Shown here: positions 1 to 15,200 of the stretch, piece after piece
How positions within the stretch are numbered: the first letter of the stretch is position 1
How the letters are laid out: the number at the start of each line of letters is the position of its first letter
NCBI GenBank assembly: GCA_014695195.1
Contig: JACJNW010000025.1
Coordinates: forward strand, 62,001 to 126,000
Reading direction: 5' to 3'
Source of the DNA: Cyanobacteria bacterium FACHB-DQ100
GTDB taxonomy: Bacteria > Cyanobacteriota > Cyanobacteriia > Leptolyngbyales > Leptolyngbyaceae
Length of the DNA stretch: 64,000 nucleotides
Notes under the pieces: generated by a model
What the model saw: only the letters and a program-made list of their open reading frames with translations
What the model was told of the DNA's origin: nothing
Database searches by the model: none
Position numbers and translations under genes: made by a program

Positions 1-204
1 GGCGATGATGGTGACACGATTACCTTCAATCAAGCTGTCGATACGAAGGGTGCAAGTTTTAGCATCAATAGTGGTAGTGGGGAAGATACCATTACAGTTA
101 ATGCTGCAATCAGTACCCAAGGTGGAACCTTTGCGATCGAGACTGGCGATGATGGTGATACGATCACCTTCAACCAAGCTGTCGATACAAAGGCTGGTTC
201 TTTC
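1..204 (+). repeat. 144-bp direct coding repeat inside the giant gene
   Basis: Bases 1-60 and 145-204 are near-identical and encode the same G-D-D-G-D-T-I-T-F-N-Q-A-V-D-T-K segment. The period is 48 codons. The repeat probably continues upstream of the window. Confidence 0.8.
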
Positions 205-3200
205 AGTCTTAGTGGAGGCGGCGGAAACGATACGTTTAATATCAGCAACACGATCTTGACGGCAGGTGGAACTGTCAGTCTTGGCGGCGGCGACGGAAGC
301 GATACGTTTAATGTCAGCAACACGATCTCTACGACAGGTGGAGCTTTCACCATTAGTGGGGATAGTGGAAACGATACAGCTACGATAAACGCAAGTGTCT
401 ATACACAGGGTGGCAATCTCAGTATTGAGGCGAACACGTTGACCGTGAAGGCTGGCAACAATCTTTCAACCCGTAACACCTCCGGGGCAGATCACTCCAC
501 AGCAACTTCTACAGGCAATTCTGGTGCGATTTCCTTAACAGGCGAACAAATTACGATCGGATCAAAAGACAGTACACTTTACACCGGGCTGTACTCTCAA
601 GTCGAGACTGGAAGTACTTACAAAGCAGGCGATATCAAGATTAGCGTCAGTGAGACTGCGCTCACGACACTCGATCCGACAGACACCAGCAACGCGACGA
701 TCAATCTCAATAAAGTAATCCTGAAAGGAAACAATGTTACTTTCTCTGCCACTGCAGATTATGCTCAAACGTTTGATGACAGTAGCTCGGTTGCAGACTG
801 GGCAGTTAGCTTCTTAGACAACTATTCTCTGGTGGGAGGTGGAGCGGTTTCCAAATCCACGGCAACGATTACAGCAGATTATTACACGCAAATTACTGGT
901 GCTGATGTCAGTCTGTCTGCGAGTGCGACCACCGAGGCAATAATTCAGCCTCTCTTCTCCTACATTTTGGGTGCTGCCTATGCCAAAGCAGATTCCACCG
1001 CAACAGTGACATTTGCAGGAAAGATCACTGCCACCAGTAATGTTTCTATTTCCACACTAACAGATAGCACGGTCAACGCTCAATCCAGTACCTCCAAGTG
1101 GGACAGTTCAAATGCCGTGACCAATTCGGCAGCTTCCGCAGCGATTACCGAACTCTACAGTAATTCCACCGCACAAATTACCGATCAAGCTTCGATCTCA
1201 GCAGGCGGAAATGTCAGTGTCACAGCGAAAACAATCGATCGTAACTACACCAACACTAAATCAAGTACTAGTTCGAATGGAACACTTGCAGTTGCTGCTG
1301 CTGTTTCATTAGAGGATGGCAGCACAAATGCATTGATGGATGGCCAAGTCACTGCTGGAGGCAGTATTACCGTCGAGGCAAGCCAGAAGAACGAGGATAT
1401 TCAAAGCATCCTGACAGGTGGCGGTAGCTTGACAAGTGGGAGTGGGGTGAGTGCTGTTGCTGGCGTCAGTGATCTCAAGGGTGATGTGCTCTCTGGAATT
1501 CAGAGCAGCGTTGGAGCGGGGCTTTGGAGTGCAATTGCATCCTTGGGATCGTCAGAGTCCTCTCAGGCCAGCAGTAAGACGAAAGGAAAGACCTCCAGCT
1601 TTCAGATTGGGGCTGCTTTCGCTTATATCGATGATACGAACAATGTCACGGCTCGTATTGGAGATACTTACAAATCTGGTGAAACCTCGGCTGCAAACGT
1701 CATGGCCAAATCGGGCAGCATCGCTGTTAATGCTACGGCTGAATACCGGCCTAATGTCACAGCGAGTTCAATGCTGGATGACTCCGGCAGCAGTTCATCC
1801 AGCAGCGATTCATCCAGCTCCTCTAGCGGTTCTTCTAGTAGCACATCCTCCAGCAGCTTTGCGGGTTCAGCAGGTGTCGCGATCGGAGATTACACTAACA
1901 ATGTTTCTGCCTATATTGGTAGTTCAGCAACCGTCAACGCTTACAAGAGCCTATCAGTGACAGCTAACACGCTGAACAACTATAGTGTTCAGTGGGGTGT
2001 TAACCTAGTTGAACCTTTTACAGAAACTGGTGACTGGCAGACCAAGGCAGGTACGTTTGTCAGCAATTTAACGGGTTATCTTAACAATAATTTAGGCTTG
2101 GATAACTACATATTTGATTCTTGGAGCCAAGCAACAGCCAGTGCCGAGAGCAAATTGGCAGCAGCAGGTGCCGTGACTGTTCTATCCTTGGATCATACAA
2201 GCAAAGCTTATATCGATCAAAACGCCAAAATCAACCAAGACACGACGCTGCGGTCAGATCAGCAAACCGTGACGGTTGAATCTAATAGTATTAATGAGTC
2301 TGTTCACTTTGGCGGTAACATTGCTCTACCTGGAGTATCCTGGAACGGCAAAACTTCGTCTGCAAACTTTAGTATTGGTGGAGCTGGAGCAAGCGCGAGT
2401 AATGCAGTAGGTGGAACAGTATTGGTGCTGGACTACATAAACGATGTCTCCGCTCGAATTGAGGATGGAGTGACATTGTATGCCGATAGCCTAAAGGTGA
2501 ATGCTGATAGCAAGACGATGAGCATTGATATTGCGGCTTCTGGCGGTAAGGCTGACAAGTTTGGCTTTAATGGCGCAGGCACTTGGGTATTTGCCGATAA
2601 TACAACCACTGCACAAATTGATGACGGAGTGACTCTGGTGGTTGGGGATAACCTCGTGAGTGGTTCAACCGCGAGTTTAGTCGTAAACGCCGAGGACACC
2701 AGCGATGTAATCAATGTTATGGGTGGAATTTCCGTCAGCGACAGTATTGGCATGGGAGTCACCGTTGGCTTCAATACGATCGATCGTAATACCCGCGCTG
2801 TAATCGGAAACTTAAGTGGTTCTGGTGAAACTGATCAAACCACATCAATTAGTAGCAGTGGCAATGTCAAGGTCAATGCGAAGAATAATGGGTACATTGG
2901 TTCCTTCTCTCTAGCCTCGGCAATTTCCACAGGCGGTGATGTTACCAATCATTCGGATGGCACGACTACAGGCTCCACAAGCTATGGGGTAGGCATCTCC
3001 GGAGACGTAGCATTTAACGAAGTTACAGACACCACCGAGGCGTATTTGCGGGATGTCAAAGTCACGACGACGAATCAATCGACTGTCAGCGTCACGGCTA
3101 ACAATGATAGTGAAATTATGGCGATCGGTGGCTCGGTTGCCCTGACGATTGGAAATAACTATAAATCCACAAGCTCATTGGGCTTAGCAGGCTCCTACGG

Positions 3201-6200
3201 TCAAAATATCGTCAGTCAGACTACCAATGCCTACCTGGAAAACACAACACTTACAAATCCCAAGACTTTTACCGTCACTGCCACCAACACGAGTGAAATT
3301 TATGCTGTTGTCGCAGGTGGATCGGGAGCAGCGAATTCTGATCTGAATACAGGCATCGCTGGCGCAGTCACCATCAACGAAATTACCAATACCACCAAAG
3401 CTTATATTGCCAATTCCACAACGACGATCGCAGGTGCGATTACCGTCAGTGCTACGGATAGTTCCACCTTGCATGCTGATGCTGGCGGAGTTGCGTTGGC
3501 GATCGCATTCAAGCCTGAATCAAATGCGGCCTCCCTAAGTGCAGGGGTAGGCGTATCTGTTAACGATGTCACGAATACTGTGAGTGCCTATGTTGATAAA
3601 TCTACACTCACTGCTGCTGGAAACGTTGCCGTAACAGCGACATCGACAGGAACAATCGATGCCTTTGCTCTGGGGGGAGCAGCCTCCGTCAGCTCCAATG
3701 CTTCTCTAATGGCTTTCAGCTTTTCTGGTGCTGGGGCGGGTGCAGATAATGACATTGAGAATACCATCAGTGCTTACGTTACAAATAGCAGCACTATTAC
3801 AACGTCTAACAGTGGAACGATTTCAATTACTGCTACCGATAACAGCACTATCACTGCCGATAGCGGGGGATACTCGATTGCCTTTAGCCGCAGTTCGGCG
3901 AGTGCATCTGGTTCTGTTGGTGTGGCGATCGCCAATAACGATATTCAGAACACGATCAGCGCTTACGTTGATCAGTCAACTCTGACCTCGACTGGCGCAG
4001 TTGATATCACGGCACAGTCGACGGCAGAAATTGACGCGTTGAGTATTGGGGGTTCGGCTGCTGGATCGTCTGGCGATTTAGGCAGTCTAAGCATCAGTGG
4101 CGCGGGTGCGGGCACGACCAATAGCATCGACAATAAAATCTCCGCCCAAGTCAAGAACACCGCAACAATCACAACGTCCAATAATGCGGCAGTCACAGTG
4201 AAGGCAACAGATGGTAGCCTGATTACCGCAGATGCCGGTGGCGTAGCGATCTCAGGAACACTGGGCAATGGTTCGAGCGCATCATTGTCGATCGGCGCTT
4301 CTATCGCCACCAATAAGATTGGGTTAGAGCGCGGCCACACAATTCAAGCTCTCGTTGACAATGCAACTATCAATGCTGCTGGCAATGTCGGACTAACTGC
4401 GAGCTCTACTGCCACGATTGATGGCTTAGCTTTCAGTGGAGCAGCCGCCGTTTCCGGCTCTACAGGAGGCGGAAATATCAGCCTTGCAGGATCTGGAACT
4501 GGCATTGAGAATACAATTAAGGCGACGATCGCAGCAGGGATTCAAAACGGTGGAAAAGTCACGACTGTCGAAACGGTTACTCTGACTGCGACTGATGATA
4601 GTGAGATTACGGCTGATGCTGGAGCGGCTAGCCTCGCAATCGGTGTGAGTGGAGATGGATCTGGTGCTGTATCTATCGGAGTTGCGATCGCCAATAACGA
4701 GATCAACAATACGGTCAAAGCTTTTGTCGATAAAGGAACAGTCACTGCAGGCGATTTGAATCTCTCCGCTTCGTCTAGCGCTCTAATTGATACCAAGGGT
4801 ATCGCAGGGGCCGTTTCCGTTGCAGCTAGCGGTGGAGCATCCTTGAGCGGCGCGGGAGCCGGGACAGGGGTAACGAATACTCTACGGAACACCATTCAGT
4901 CTTACATCCAAAACGGCAGCACAATTACCACCAAGACGGATGCAAATAATGGTGGTGATCTCAATCTCAGCGCGATCGACGATAGCACTATTGAAAGCGT
5001 CGCCATCGGTGGAAGCATTGCCATCTCTGGGAGTACAGGTGCAGCCTTTAGCTTGGCAATCGGGGCTGTAACGGTCACAAATACGATCGACAACACGGTT
5101 CAATCGTTCATTGGGCAGAATGCAACCGACAGCACGAGCATTAGCGCAGGAGACGATATTGCCCTGACAGCGCAGTCTAGGCTGACCATGACGCAAAATA
5201 CTGCCGTTGCTGCGTCGCTTTCCGTAGGAGTTGCGCCAACCAGCGCCAGCTTCAGTGGCGCTGGCGCTAGCGTCACGACGACCACAACGAGTGATATAGC
5301 GGCCTTTATCCGCAACGTAAATACGTCGACTAATGGCTACAACGTACAAGCAGCAGACGTAATTACTCTAACGGCCAACGATGCCTCCAATCTTGATCCG
5401 ACTGTTGGCAGCGGCGTGCTAGTTGCAAGTATGGTCGGTGCATCGGTTGGTGTATCTATCACTGACACAACTGTAAACAATACAGTTCAAGCCTACATCG
5501 ACAATGCAAAAGTCTCTTCTACCAATGGCAATCTCAGTCTCACAGCGACCTCGTCACCCGATATCGATGCCCTGGCGGTTGCGACTTCGGTGGCTGCAAG
5601 CATAGGTGGAGCTGGGGCAGGCGCAGAAGCGACCGCAACCGTGAAGTCTACAGTCGAAGCTCGAATTGGCTCTGGCAGTAGCGTGAAGGCGAAAACCATT
5701 GATGTCGTGACTGATAGTACCGATGACATCACAACTGATGCCTATGGTGCGAGCGCAGGTGTAGTTGCGATCGGAGCAGCTATTGCAGATTCCAAGACCC
5801 AAAGCATAACGAAAGCTCATGTTACTGGAGCAACAATTACTGCGACCAATCTCAATATTAGCAGTACTGGCGATGGAAAGGTTGATGCTGGCGTGATGTC
5901 ACTTGCGGGAGGCGTGTGGGCCTCTGGAGCGGGTAATAGTGCAGATGCAACGTTTGATTCCACCGTACAGGCCTACATTGGGGATTCAACGACAGTCACC
6001 CTCACAGGTAATCTCAACATCACCGCTACCGCGCAACCCGATGCGGATGCGACTGCGTTCGGCTTGAGTGTATCCGGACTCTTACAGGCAGGCTATTCTG
6101 CTGCAACTGCTGAAGTGACACCCCAAATCGACGCTTACATCGGCAATGGCAGTACAATCAGTGCGAGTAATTTGACTCTCCTCGCGCAGCAAAGTCTATC

Positions 6201-9200
6201 AACCGGCGGAGATGCTGCCTATGCCAAGGCGACAGGATCGGGAGGCGCATTGTTTGGTTCACTCAACGCCAGCGAAAGTACTGCCACCAATTCAGGACAG
6301 GTAAGCGCCTATGTTGGTAAGTATAGCAATCTAACGATTACCAATACTGCTTCGATTAAAGCGGATGCTGACAGCCAACAGACCGCAGAAGCAGATGGCT
6401 ACAATGCTGGAGCATTAGCGCTGGGCAACAATATTGCTAGTGCTGAGTCAAGCCTGACGACACAAGCCTATTTGGACAATGGAGTCAATGTCACAGCTAA
6501 GGATTTGAAGATTCAGGCGATTGGTAACGATTACAACTACGCAAACGCGATCGCGGGCGGTGGCGGTGTTGTTTCTGGACGGGCAGCGACAGGTTCAACA
6601 GACAATGCAAGCACCGCTAAGGTTCGCATTGAGGATGGAGATACCACGAGCGGCAATGTAGAAATCAAGATCAGTAACGCGATTGATATTCTGGCTGATC
6701 AAACCACGAAATTCAATAGCAAGTCCAATAGTGTAAATGCTTCGGTGGTTGGTGGGAGCGGCGCTTACACTGAGAACACAGTGAATTCCACCGCAAGTGT
6801 CACAATTGGCACTGATACGGACAATACTGTTCAAAACTTAGTGATCAATGCTGCTAGCTTGACAGTGAATGCAAATCAGACCATTCTCAAGCCGGAGCTA
6901 GTTGACGAAACCGCGGAGTCAGCATCGGGAGGTGTCATTGATGCACCCGCTGCATCGAGCACAACGACGATTAATAACTCGACGACGATTACGATTGGCG
7001 ACAGCTCGACCAGTAATAACTTTGACACCACGATTTCTACCACAGGCGATATTACCTTAAACGCGCTGAATACTGTCTATGCCTGGGACGATACGCTACT
7101 CGATAGTGGCGGTGTCGTTTCGGTTGCTCGATCGGACTCGAAAGTAGAGCAAAAGACCAACGAAGCGATGATCGCTATCCAGGATGCCAACCTGTATAGT
7201 GATGGCGAGATTACCCTCTCAGCCCGGGCAGAGGTTGAGTTTGATGTCACTGCGAGTGCTTCTAGCTATGGAGTCGCTGGTGTTCCTTCTGCCTATTCAA
7301 CGGCAACCACGAATACCAAAAACCAGATTCAGCTTAAGAATGGGGCTTATCTGCGGTCTGAGAAGGATGTCAATCTTTTGGCAGGACAGAATGCTGATGG
7401 CGACACTAATGCAATCAACATCAATGCCCGCTCCAATGTCTGGAACTACACGGCTGCTCCAATTAGTAGTGCTGGCTCGTCGGATGCTTCCGTCACTTTG
7501 GAGAATACAATTACGATCGATGCAGGTGCCCAGATCTTGACGGTCAATGATGCCAATCTGCTCACGACAGAAGGCGATGTTGAAGCGGTGGGAGTTCTGA
7601 AGAGCCAAGACGGTTACGAAGAGCTTGTCGGAAACTTGACAGGTGCATCAGTTGCAGATATTGAACGCACGGCTGACGACATCAGGAGTACAACGGGTGT
7701 CACGGTCAATGGCACGGTCGAGGTCAGTATTGAGAACCAGGAAACACTGACGATCGATGAAAGCTTGAACCTGACCTCGAAGACAACCGTGGATGGTGTC
7801 AGTGTCTATCCGATCAATATCACGCAGCAGACTGATGGCATTGGCACTGTCACCCTTAGCGTCGAGAATGTTTACAACACCATTAGTCAACGTATTCTGC
7901 AACTTAAAGAGCTGAAAGCCGCTTACGCTGGTGACGTCAGTACCGTTGCCTCCTACACCTCTGAGATTGAATACTGGGAAACCAAACTGGCAGAACTGGG
8001 TTCTGTAACACAGGTTACGTATATTGAGGTACCAGATATTACGGTGAAAGTGGGCGATATCCGTGTTACAGGCGACTACCTCAAGGGTAGCGGCCTGTTG
8101 AATTCGCCTGGCGATGCCAAGATTTTTATCACAAATGGTAGCCCCTACTACTTGCGGGTTAACGATCTCACTATCCCAGAAATTGCAGGAGGACGAATTC
8201 TCTTCAATACTGCTTCGGTCACGAGTAATGCGACGATCAATAGCCGGAATACAAGCGGCAATACCGCTAATTTCAGCCAAGTCACGACATCAGCCAACAG
8301 TGATGAAGCCCTGATTAGTGTAGAAAATACTTACGATCCGACCTTTGCTGTGCAGAAGAGCCAGTTTACTGCTCTGGGCGTGAGTACACCGGCAGCCCCT
8401 GATTTGGAAGTTCTTGGGTCTGTGTCCAACTTCAAAGGTACGGTCAGGTTGACGAATGATGAGGGAAGCATTGTCGTCACGGGTAGCCTCAATGCAAAAA
8501 CCATTGATATTGACTCTGGCAGCGACTTTGTCTTGAGTGACAATGGCACAGTGTTTGAATTTAATCCCTCTAGTAAAGTCAGCGTCTCCAACAATACAAT
8601 CACGATCGCTAGCCATGGATTGAAGACAGGCGAGCAAGTGTTCTATCAAAACGGTGGTGGTACAAGCATTGGTGGATTGACAAATGCTCGCAGCTACTTC
8701 ACGATCGTCGTTGACAGCAACACAATCAAGCTTGCCTCCACTGAAACCGATGCCTCCGCGAATAAGGCAATCGATCTCACCAGTGCAGGTAGTGGCACTC
8801 AAAGCCTGAGTCTGACAGACGATTTAGGCTTCCTACATGTAGGTGGCGATCCTCGCAGCCAATTATCCGGTACTGCCAGCACTTATGAAATTGGTAGTGC
8901 AACCACTGGGAGCTCCTCTGTAGATCCCAGCAGTACCAGCAGTATTACCGCGAGCAACAACGTCTTTATTAATGCTCGCTATCTCAACATCAACGGTGTA
9001 ATCCAGAGCGGAATTCCCGATCGTAGTCTTACCCTCAGCGACACACTCAACTCTACGATTTTTGGTTTCAAATTCAGCTATGATCTCACCAAAGAATTTG
9101 GTGGAACGTCGTCGACGAAGTACCTCACTCTGTCTACCGATACAGATGGCACTGGCATTGATGCTAAATACAATGCTGAAACAAACCGCATTGAATTAGA

Positions 9201-12200
9201 CAATGTCTCGATCGAAGGCGGTTACATGCAGTTGACTGGCCATATCCTCAGCACAGGCGACGGCAACCTAAAAGTGATGGATGGCTTTGGGCGGATCAAC
9301 ATCGTCAACAACACGAGCTTTGATATTGCGCTCAACAGCATTGACACAGGTGGCAGCGGAATTGAAGGAAAACTCAAAATTATTGATACTGCTCGAACGG
9401 GAGCAGATGGCGAAGCTCTCGTCACAACCTATACCCATGTTGGCAATAATGTCACGATAACTGATACTTCAATATCTGGCGGCAAGACAACCACGACTTC
9501 CAATTCCCGTAGCGCCAGTTACAGCCCCCTTGCAAACCAACGTTATACCTGGGTGACAGGGCAATCCAGCCTCACTGAAACAGTAAAAACTTATGCCAAA
9601 TCGAATGTCTGGGGAATTGATGAGCTCGCAAAAGATCCTGGGACAGAGATTGAGTCGCATACCACGCTGCTGGATGAAACGCCGCTCCTAGAAGGAACTT
9701 ATGTTGAAACCGGCACCAGCAGCAATCTGTACAACTACAGCCGCGAAGTAGTGACCACGAGCAACAGTCAACTCGTGGATCAGGATACCTGGACAACTAC
9801 AAGCGGCTGGTGGGTCTTTAAGTCAACTACCTACTATCGCCGCGATACCTATCAAAAAGGTCAGAAGACAATCAATACTCACAGCTACAAGGCTGATTCT
9901 CCAATCGCCGTAACCTTCGTTGGCTATGACACGGGCTCGGTCAGTGTGACCTCTACCTCGAACATTCTGATTTTAGATTCAGTCACCAACGAGGGTGGCA
10001 CCACGACTCTCAAATCAACTTCTGGTTATATTGACAACCTGTCCACTACAGGCACGATTACCAGCAATAGCTTAGTGCTCTCCGGCAGCAAATTAGAGGA
10101 TTTGAAGACTGACGTGAATCAGTTGCAATTTACGGTAACTGGGGATGTATCTATTACTGACACTGCAGGCGATGTGACGATTTCTGGTGAAAGCTATTCT
10201 TCGTCCGGTAAAGTCACACTGTCTACAGAAGGCTCACTTCTGAGCGCGGGTGCAGGCACTTATGACATAAAAGGTTACACGATCGATCTGACTTCTGAGA
10301 GCGGCTCGATCGGCTCCTCGACTCGATCAGTCCGTGTGAATTCTGGTATTAAGACCAACGCGACGCTCAGTACTGCTGATGGCGTCTCTGGCGTCACGCT
10401 AGATGCCGCAGATGATATCTACCTGGAGGAAACTGATGGCGATCTTTATCTCGTCAGCGCTAAGGCAGGAAACAATGTTACCCTCAACGTCACCAAGGGC
10501 GGATTGATTGACAATAACTTGTCAGAAACGCTCGATCCCTACTCCCAAACTCAGCTCGAAAGTCTGTGGTCGCAAGTTGGTTTGACTACCGATCGTAGTT
10601 CTAAGGCGATCGCCAGCTTCAAGCAACAGGCAGAGCAACTTTATGATACCTACTGGAACTATCGCAACGTCAAATCCAGCGTGAATGGGGCAGGTCAAAC
10701 AGTCTATACTGCTGACGACTACAACGCCAACTTCGCTTACAGCTACAGTGATACTGCGAAAGCCCAACTGCGTACGCTCGGCTACACTGATAGCGCGATC
10801 ACTGCGATGGCAGCAGAGAAAACCGCACAGTATCATACTCTCCATCAGTTGTTCAGTGACAGTAGTGTGACCCTAACCGGTGATGAGGCTTACATGTCTA
10901 CTGTAATTACTGACCTATTTAAGGACAGTGACTTCACTGGCAAGAACCTGACAATCGTCAGCACCTACAGCCCCACGTTAATCGAGTCGAAGTATAACGT
11001 CAGCACTAGTCAGCAAAGCAGCCTTAGCCAAGGCGGCAAGTGGAGCTTGGATCAACTGAAAAATACGGTTGCCGCCGGATTGTTTGGTTCCGTAACAGAT
11101 ACGCAGTACATGGTCGAGGATCCAAATATCACAGCTGGTGGCGACGTTACGATCACGACGAGCGGTGGTGTTGGTCGCGCTGAAGGTACAGTCGTGATCG
11201 ATAACTGGAGCAGTATTAAAAACTGGGCAACAGATCTGACCGAAGCTCAACGCCTTGCGCTCAGCTATGCAGAGCGCGACGATATCACCTACTATGATGC
11301 ATCGGGCAACAAAATTAGTGATCTGAGTAAATCGGGCACCTCGATCGCCAAGGTCTCCATCAGCCTCAAGCAGGATGTAGACATCAATACTACTGGGGAA
11401 ATTAACCTCACGGCTGGCGGCAATGTCTTCCTGGGGTCTGAGCAAGACATTAACCTCGATCAGATTAAAGCAGGCAGCGAAGTGCGGATTAAGGCTACTA
11501 AAGGCCTTGTCAACGTGGCTGCATCAGGAGCAGTCAACGTTATCAGCGGAGGTGATCTGGTTCTAGAGGCTGGAAGTGCCAGCATAGGGACTAGCACCAC
11601 TCCGATTACGATCGACCTAAAAGATAACGCTTACTACTACAATGGCAAACTCTATCTTCTGAGTAGCTCGGCCACCTGGGAAACGGCTCAAACCTACGCT
11701 CAGAGCCTAGGCGGCAACTTAATCACAATCAATGATGCAACCGAAGAGGCATGGTTGAAGTCTACATTCGGCTCAACAGAAGGCTTCTGGATTGGCTTAA
11801 CTGACAAAGCGACGGAAGGCACCTTTGCTTGGGCAAATGGTGAAACCACAACCTATCGTAACTGGGCAGCAGGTGAACCGAATAATTCCAATAATGAGGA
11901 TTATGTCTCCATGAACTTTGGCGGTAATCGCCAATGGAACGATAGTTCCTCAACCGCAACGATGCGCGGTATCATCGAGCTCAGCGTCCAGGAATACAAC
12001 GGACATTTCTACCTGCTCAATCCTACCGCCACCTGGGAAACGGCTCAAACGGCAGCGCAAGCATTAGGTGGCGCCTTAATCACAATCAATGATGCAACCG
12101 AAGAGGCATGGTTGAAGTCTACATTCGGCTCAACAGAAGGCTTCTGGATTGGCTTAACTGACAAAGCGACGGAAGGCACCTTTGCTTGGGCAAATGGTGA

Positions 12201-15200
12201 AACCACAACCTATCGTAACTGGGCAGCAGGTGAACCGAATAATTCCAATAATGAGGATTATGTCTCCATGAACTTTGGCGGTAATCGCCAATGGAACGAT
12301 AGTTCCTCAACCGCAACGATGCGTGGTATCGTAGAAATCGGTTCTCTTGGCGCTAACTTGACCGCTCGTGCGAAGACAGATATCTATGTCGCAAATAGCG
12401 GCAACCTCAATATCAGTGAAGTCTATGCTGGAAATATTCTCAGTCTGTCTTCGACGGGGGGCATTATCGATGCCAGCAATAATGCTGATGCCAATCTCCA
12501 AAGTGATTTCCTGATGCTAACTGCTCCATCTGCAGGAACCTCTACGAATGCAGTCGACTTCGCGGATGATACAGAAGTCAAGTTGAATACGACTCAGAAT
12601 GTATATTTGCAAACCCCTGGGGATCTGAGTGTTGATGTCTTGGGCAGAACAAGTGGATCTGTCAACATCACCGGCGATAGCAGCAACAATATCATTACGC
12701 TCTACAGCAGTTCTGACAGCCTCAATTCAACGATAGACATTTCTGTTAATGGTGGCAGCGGTAGCGATACCCTGATCGTGAAACCCACCCGTACGGGCGG
12801 CACATGGGACCAGACGAACCGAACGATTACGGGTACAGGTTTAGGCACGATCGCTTACAGCAATATCGAAACGGTGAAAATCACGCCGGTTGCTGGAAAC
12901 GACAGCGCCACGACGACTGAAGCAACCTCGACTACGTTTACTGTCTTGGGCAATGATGTCGACTTTTATCCTGCAAACGCGATCGCAATTTCAGAAATTG
13001 GCGGCAGCAGCGTCACGGCAGGCCAAACAGTGACCCTGACTTCTGGTGCATTAGTCACCTTCAATGCCAACAACAGCTTCACCTACAATCCCAATGGCAA
13101 ATTTGAATTCATCGGAGTAGGTAAGACCGCAACCGATACCTTTACCTACGGTGTAACCAATTCCTCTAGCGGAACGGACACCGCAACGGTCACCGTGACG
13201 ATCGCTGGAATTAACGATGCACCAACCGGCATAGACGATAGTCCGGCCACAGATGAAGCGACGACGTTGACCATCTCGGCGCTCAGCAATGACTTTGATA
13301 CTGACATGGGAGACACACTGAGTATCACCCATGTCAATGGCACCGCTATTAGTGCTGGCTCGATCCTAACGCTGGCGTCTGGTGCGAAGGTAACTTTCAA
13401 TGCGGACGGCACCTTCAGCTACAATCCGAACGGTAAGTTCGAATATCTAGGAATTGGGAAGACAGCCACCGATAGCTTTCAATACACCATCAGTGACGGC
13501 AAAGGGGGCACCAGTACTGCAACCATTAATCTCACAATTACTGGGGTTAATGATGCTCCCACAGCCAAAGCTGACAGCGTGACCACCACCGAAAACTCAA
13601 CGGTGACATTCGCAGTTCTAGGTAACGACTCGGATATTGATGTGGGAGATATCCTTAGCGTCACAAAGATAAACGGCGTCATGCTGAGTGCTGGTTCTAG
13701 TGTCTTGATTGACTCTAAAGCTAAGGTTACGCTGAATGCCAACGGTACGCTCACATATGATCCGAACGGCAAATTCGAGTATTTGGGCAAGAGTGCAACA
13801 GGCACCGATAGCTTCACCTACACTATTAGTGACAGCAAAGGGGGAATCAGTACCGCAACTATTAATCTCACGATTACTGGAGAGAATGATGCACCTACTG
13901 CAAATGCAGATAGTGTGACGACCAATGAAGACAGTTCGACTACATTTAGCATCTTGAGCAATGATTCTGATATTGATACGGGCGACACGATTAGTATCAG
14001 TCGGATCAATGGCAAGATTATGGTTCCTGGTTCAACGATTACGCTGACTTCCGGCGCAAAGCTTACCTACAACACCAACCGTACCTTTACCTACAACCCC
14101 AACGGTAAATTTGCTGCACTCAATATGGGTGATACAGCGACCGACAGCTTTACCTATACAATCGTCGATGGCAAAGGAGGAAGCAGCACTGCTACTGCTA
14201 CCATCACGATTAAAGGTGGTAGCTTCTTCGAACGGACAGGAAGTAGCAATCCATTCAATGGTGTGGATGTCGGCTATAACAGCAACATAACATTTGCAGA
14301 TCTCGATAAAGATGGCGATTTGGATGCATTTATGGCAGCATCTGAGGGTATCCGCTACTATCAGAATACTAATGGTAGCTTTACTCAAGTCACTGGAACT
14401 TCTAATCTCTTGAATGGGGTGTACGGCGCCTCGATCTCCTTTGCAGATATTGACAAGGACGGCGATTTAGATGCCTTCGTTGGTGATGTTAAGAGCGGTA
14501 TCAATTATTACCAAAACAACAATGGTAGGTTTTCTCTAGTCACTGGTGCTAGCAATCCCTTTAATAACATTTCTGACACTATTGCACCTAGCTTTATCGA
14601 TATCGATAATGATGGTGATTTAGATGCCTTCGCAGGAAGCATTGACGGCACGATTAAGTTCTATCGCAATACTAATGGAAGCTTTGCTCAAGTGACTGGA
14701 AGTGCTCATCCCTTTAATGGGCTAGATTTTGGTGATGACGCTAGCATATCCTTTGCTGACGTTGACCTGGATGGCGACTTAGATGCCTTTATTGGAAGAT
14801 CAACTGGCCTTATCAGCTACTACAGCAACACAAACGGCAGCTTTGCTGCATCAAGTGGCAATCCGTTTAATGGGGTAGATGTAGGACAAAATGCAACGAT
14901 CGCGTTTGCTGATATTAATGGCGATGGCGATTTAGATGCCTTCATCGGTGAATTCGATGGTAATTTCAATTACTTCGAGAACGTCAACACGGCACCTGTT
15001 GCCTCGGCTGACAGCACAACAACGAATGAGGATACCGCGATTACCTTTAGTACATTAAGCAATGATTCTGATGCGAATGTTGCCGATACGCTAAGCATCA
15101 CGAAAGTGAATGGCGCTTCCATGACCGCTGGCTCTTCAATTTCTCTCACCTCTGGAGCAAAGGTGACATTGAATGCCAACAAGACCTTTACATACAGCCC

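Noticed and set aside
7648-8280. A 210-codon open frame antisense to the giant gene.
   Set aside because: It lies wholly inside a long sense coding region with repetitive composition and has no start signal; other antisense frames there were rejected for the same reason.
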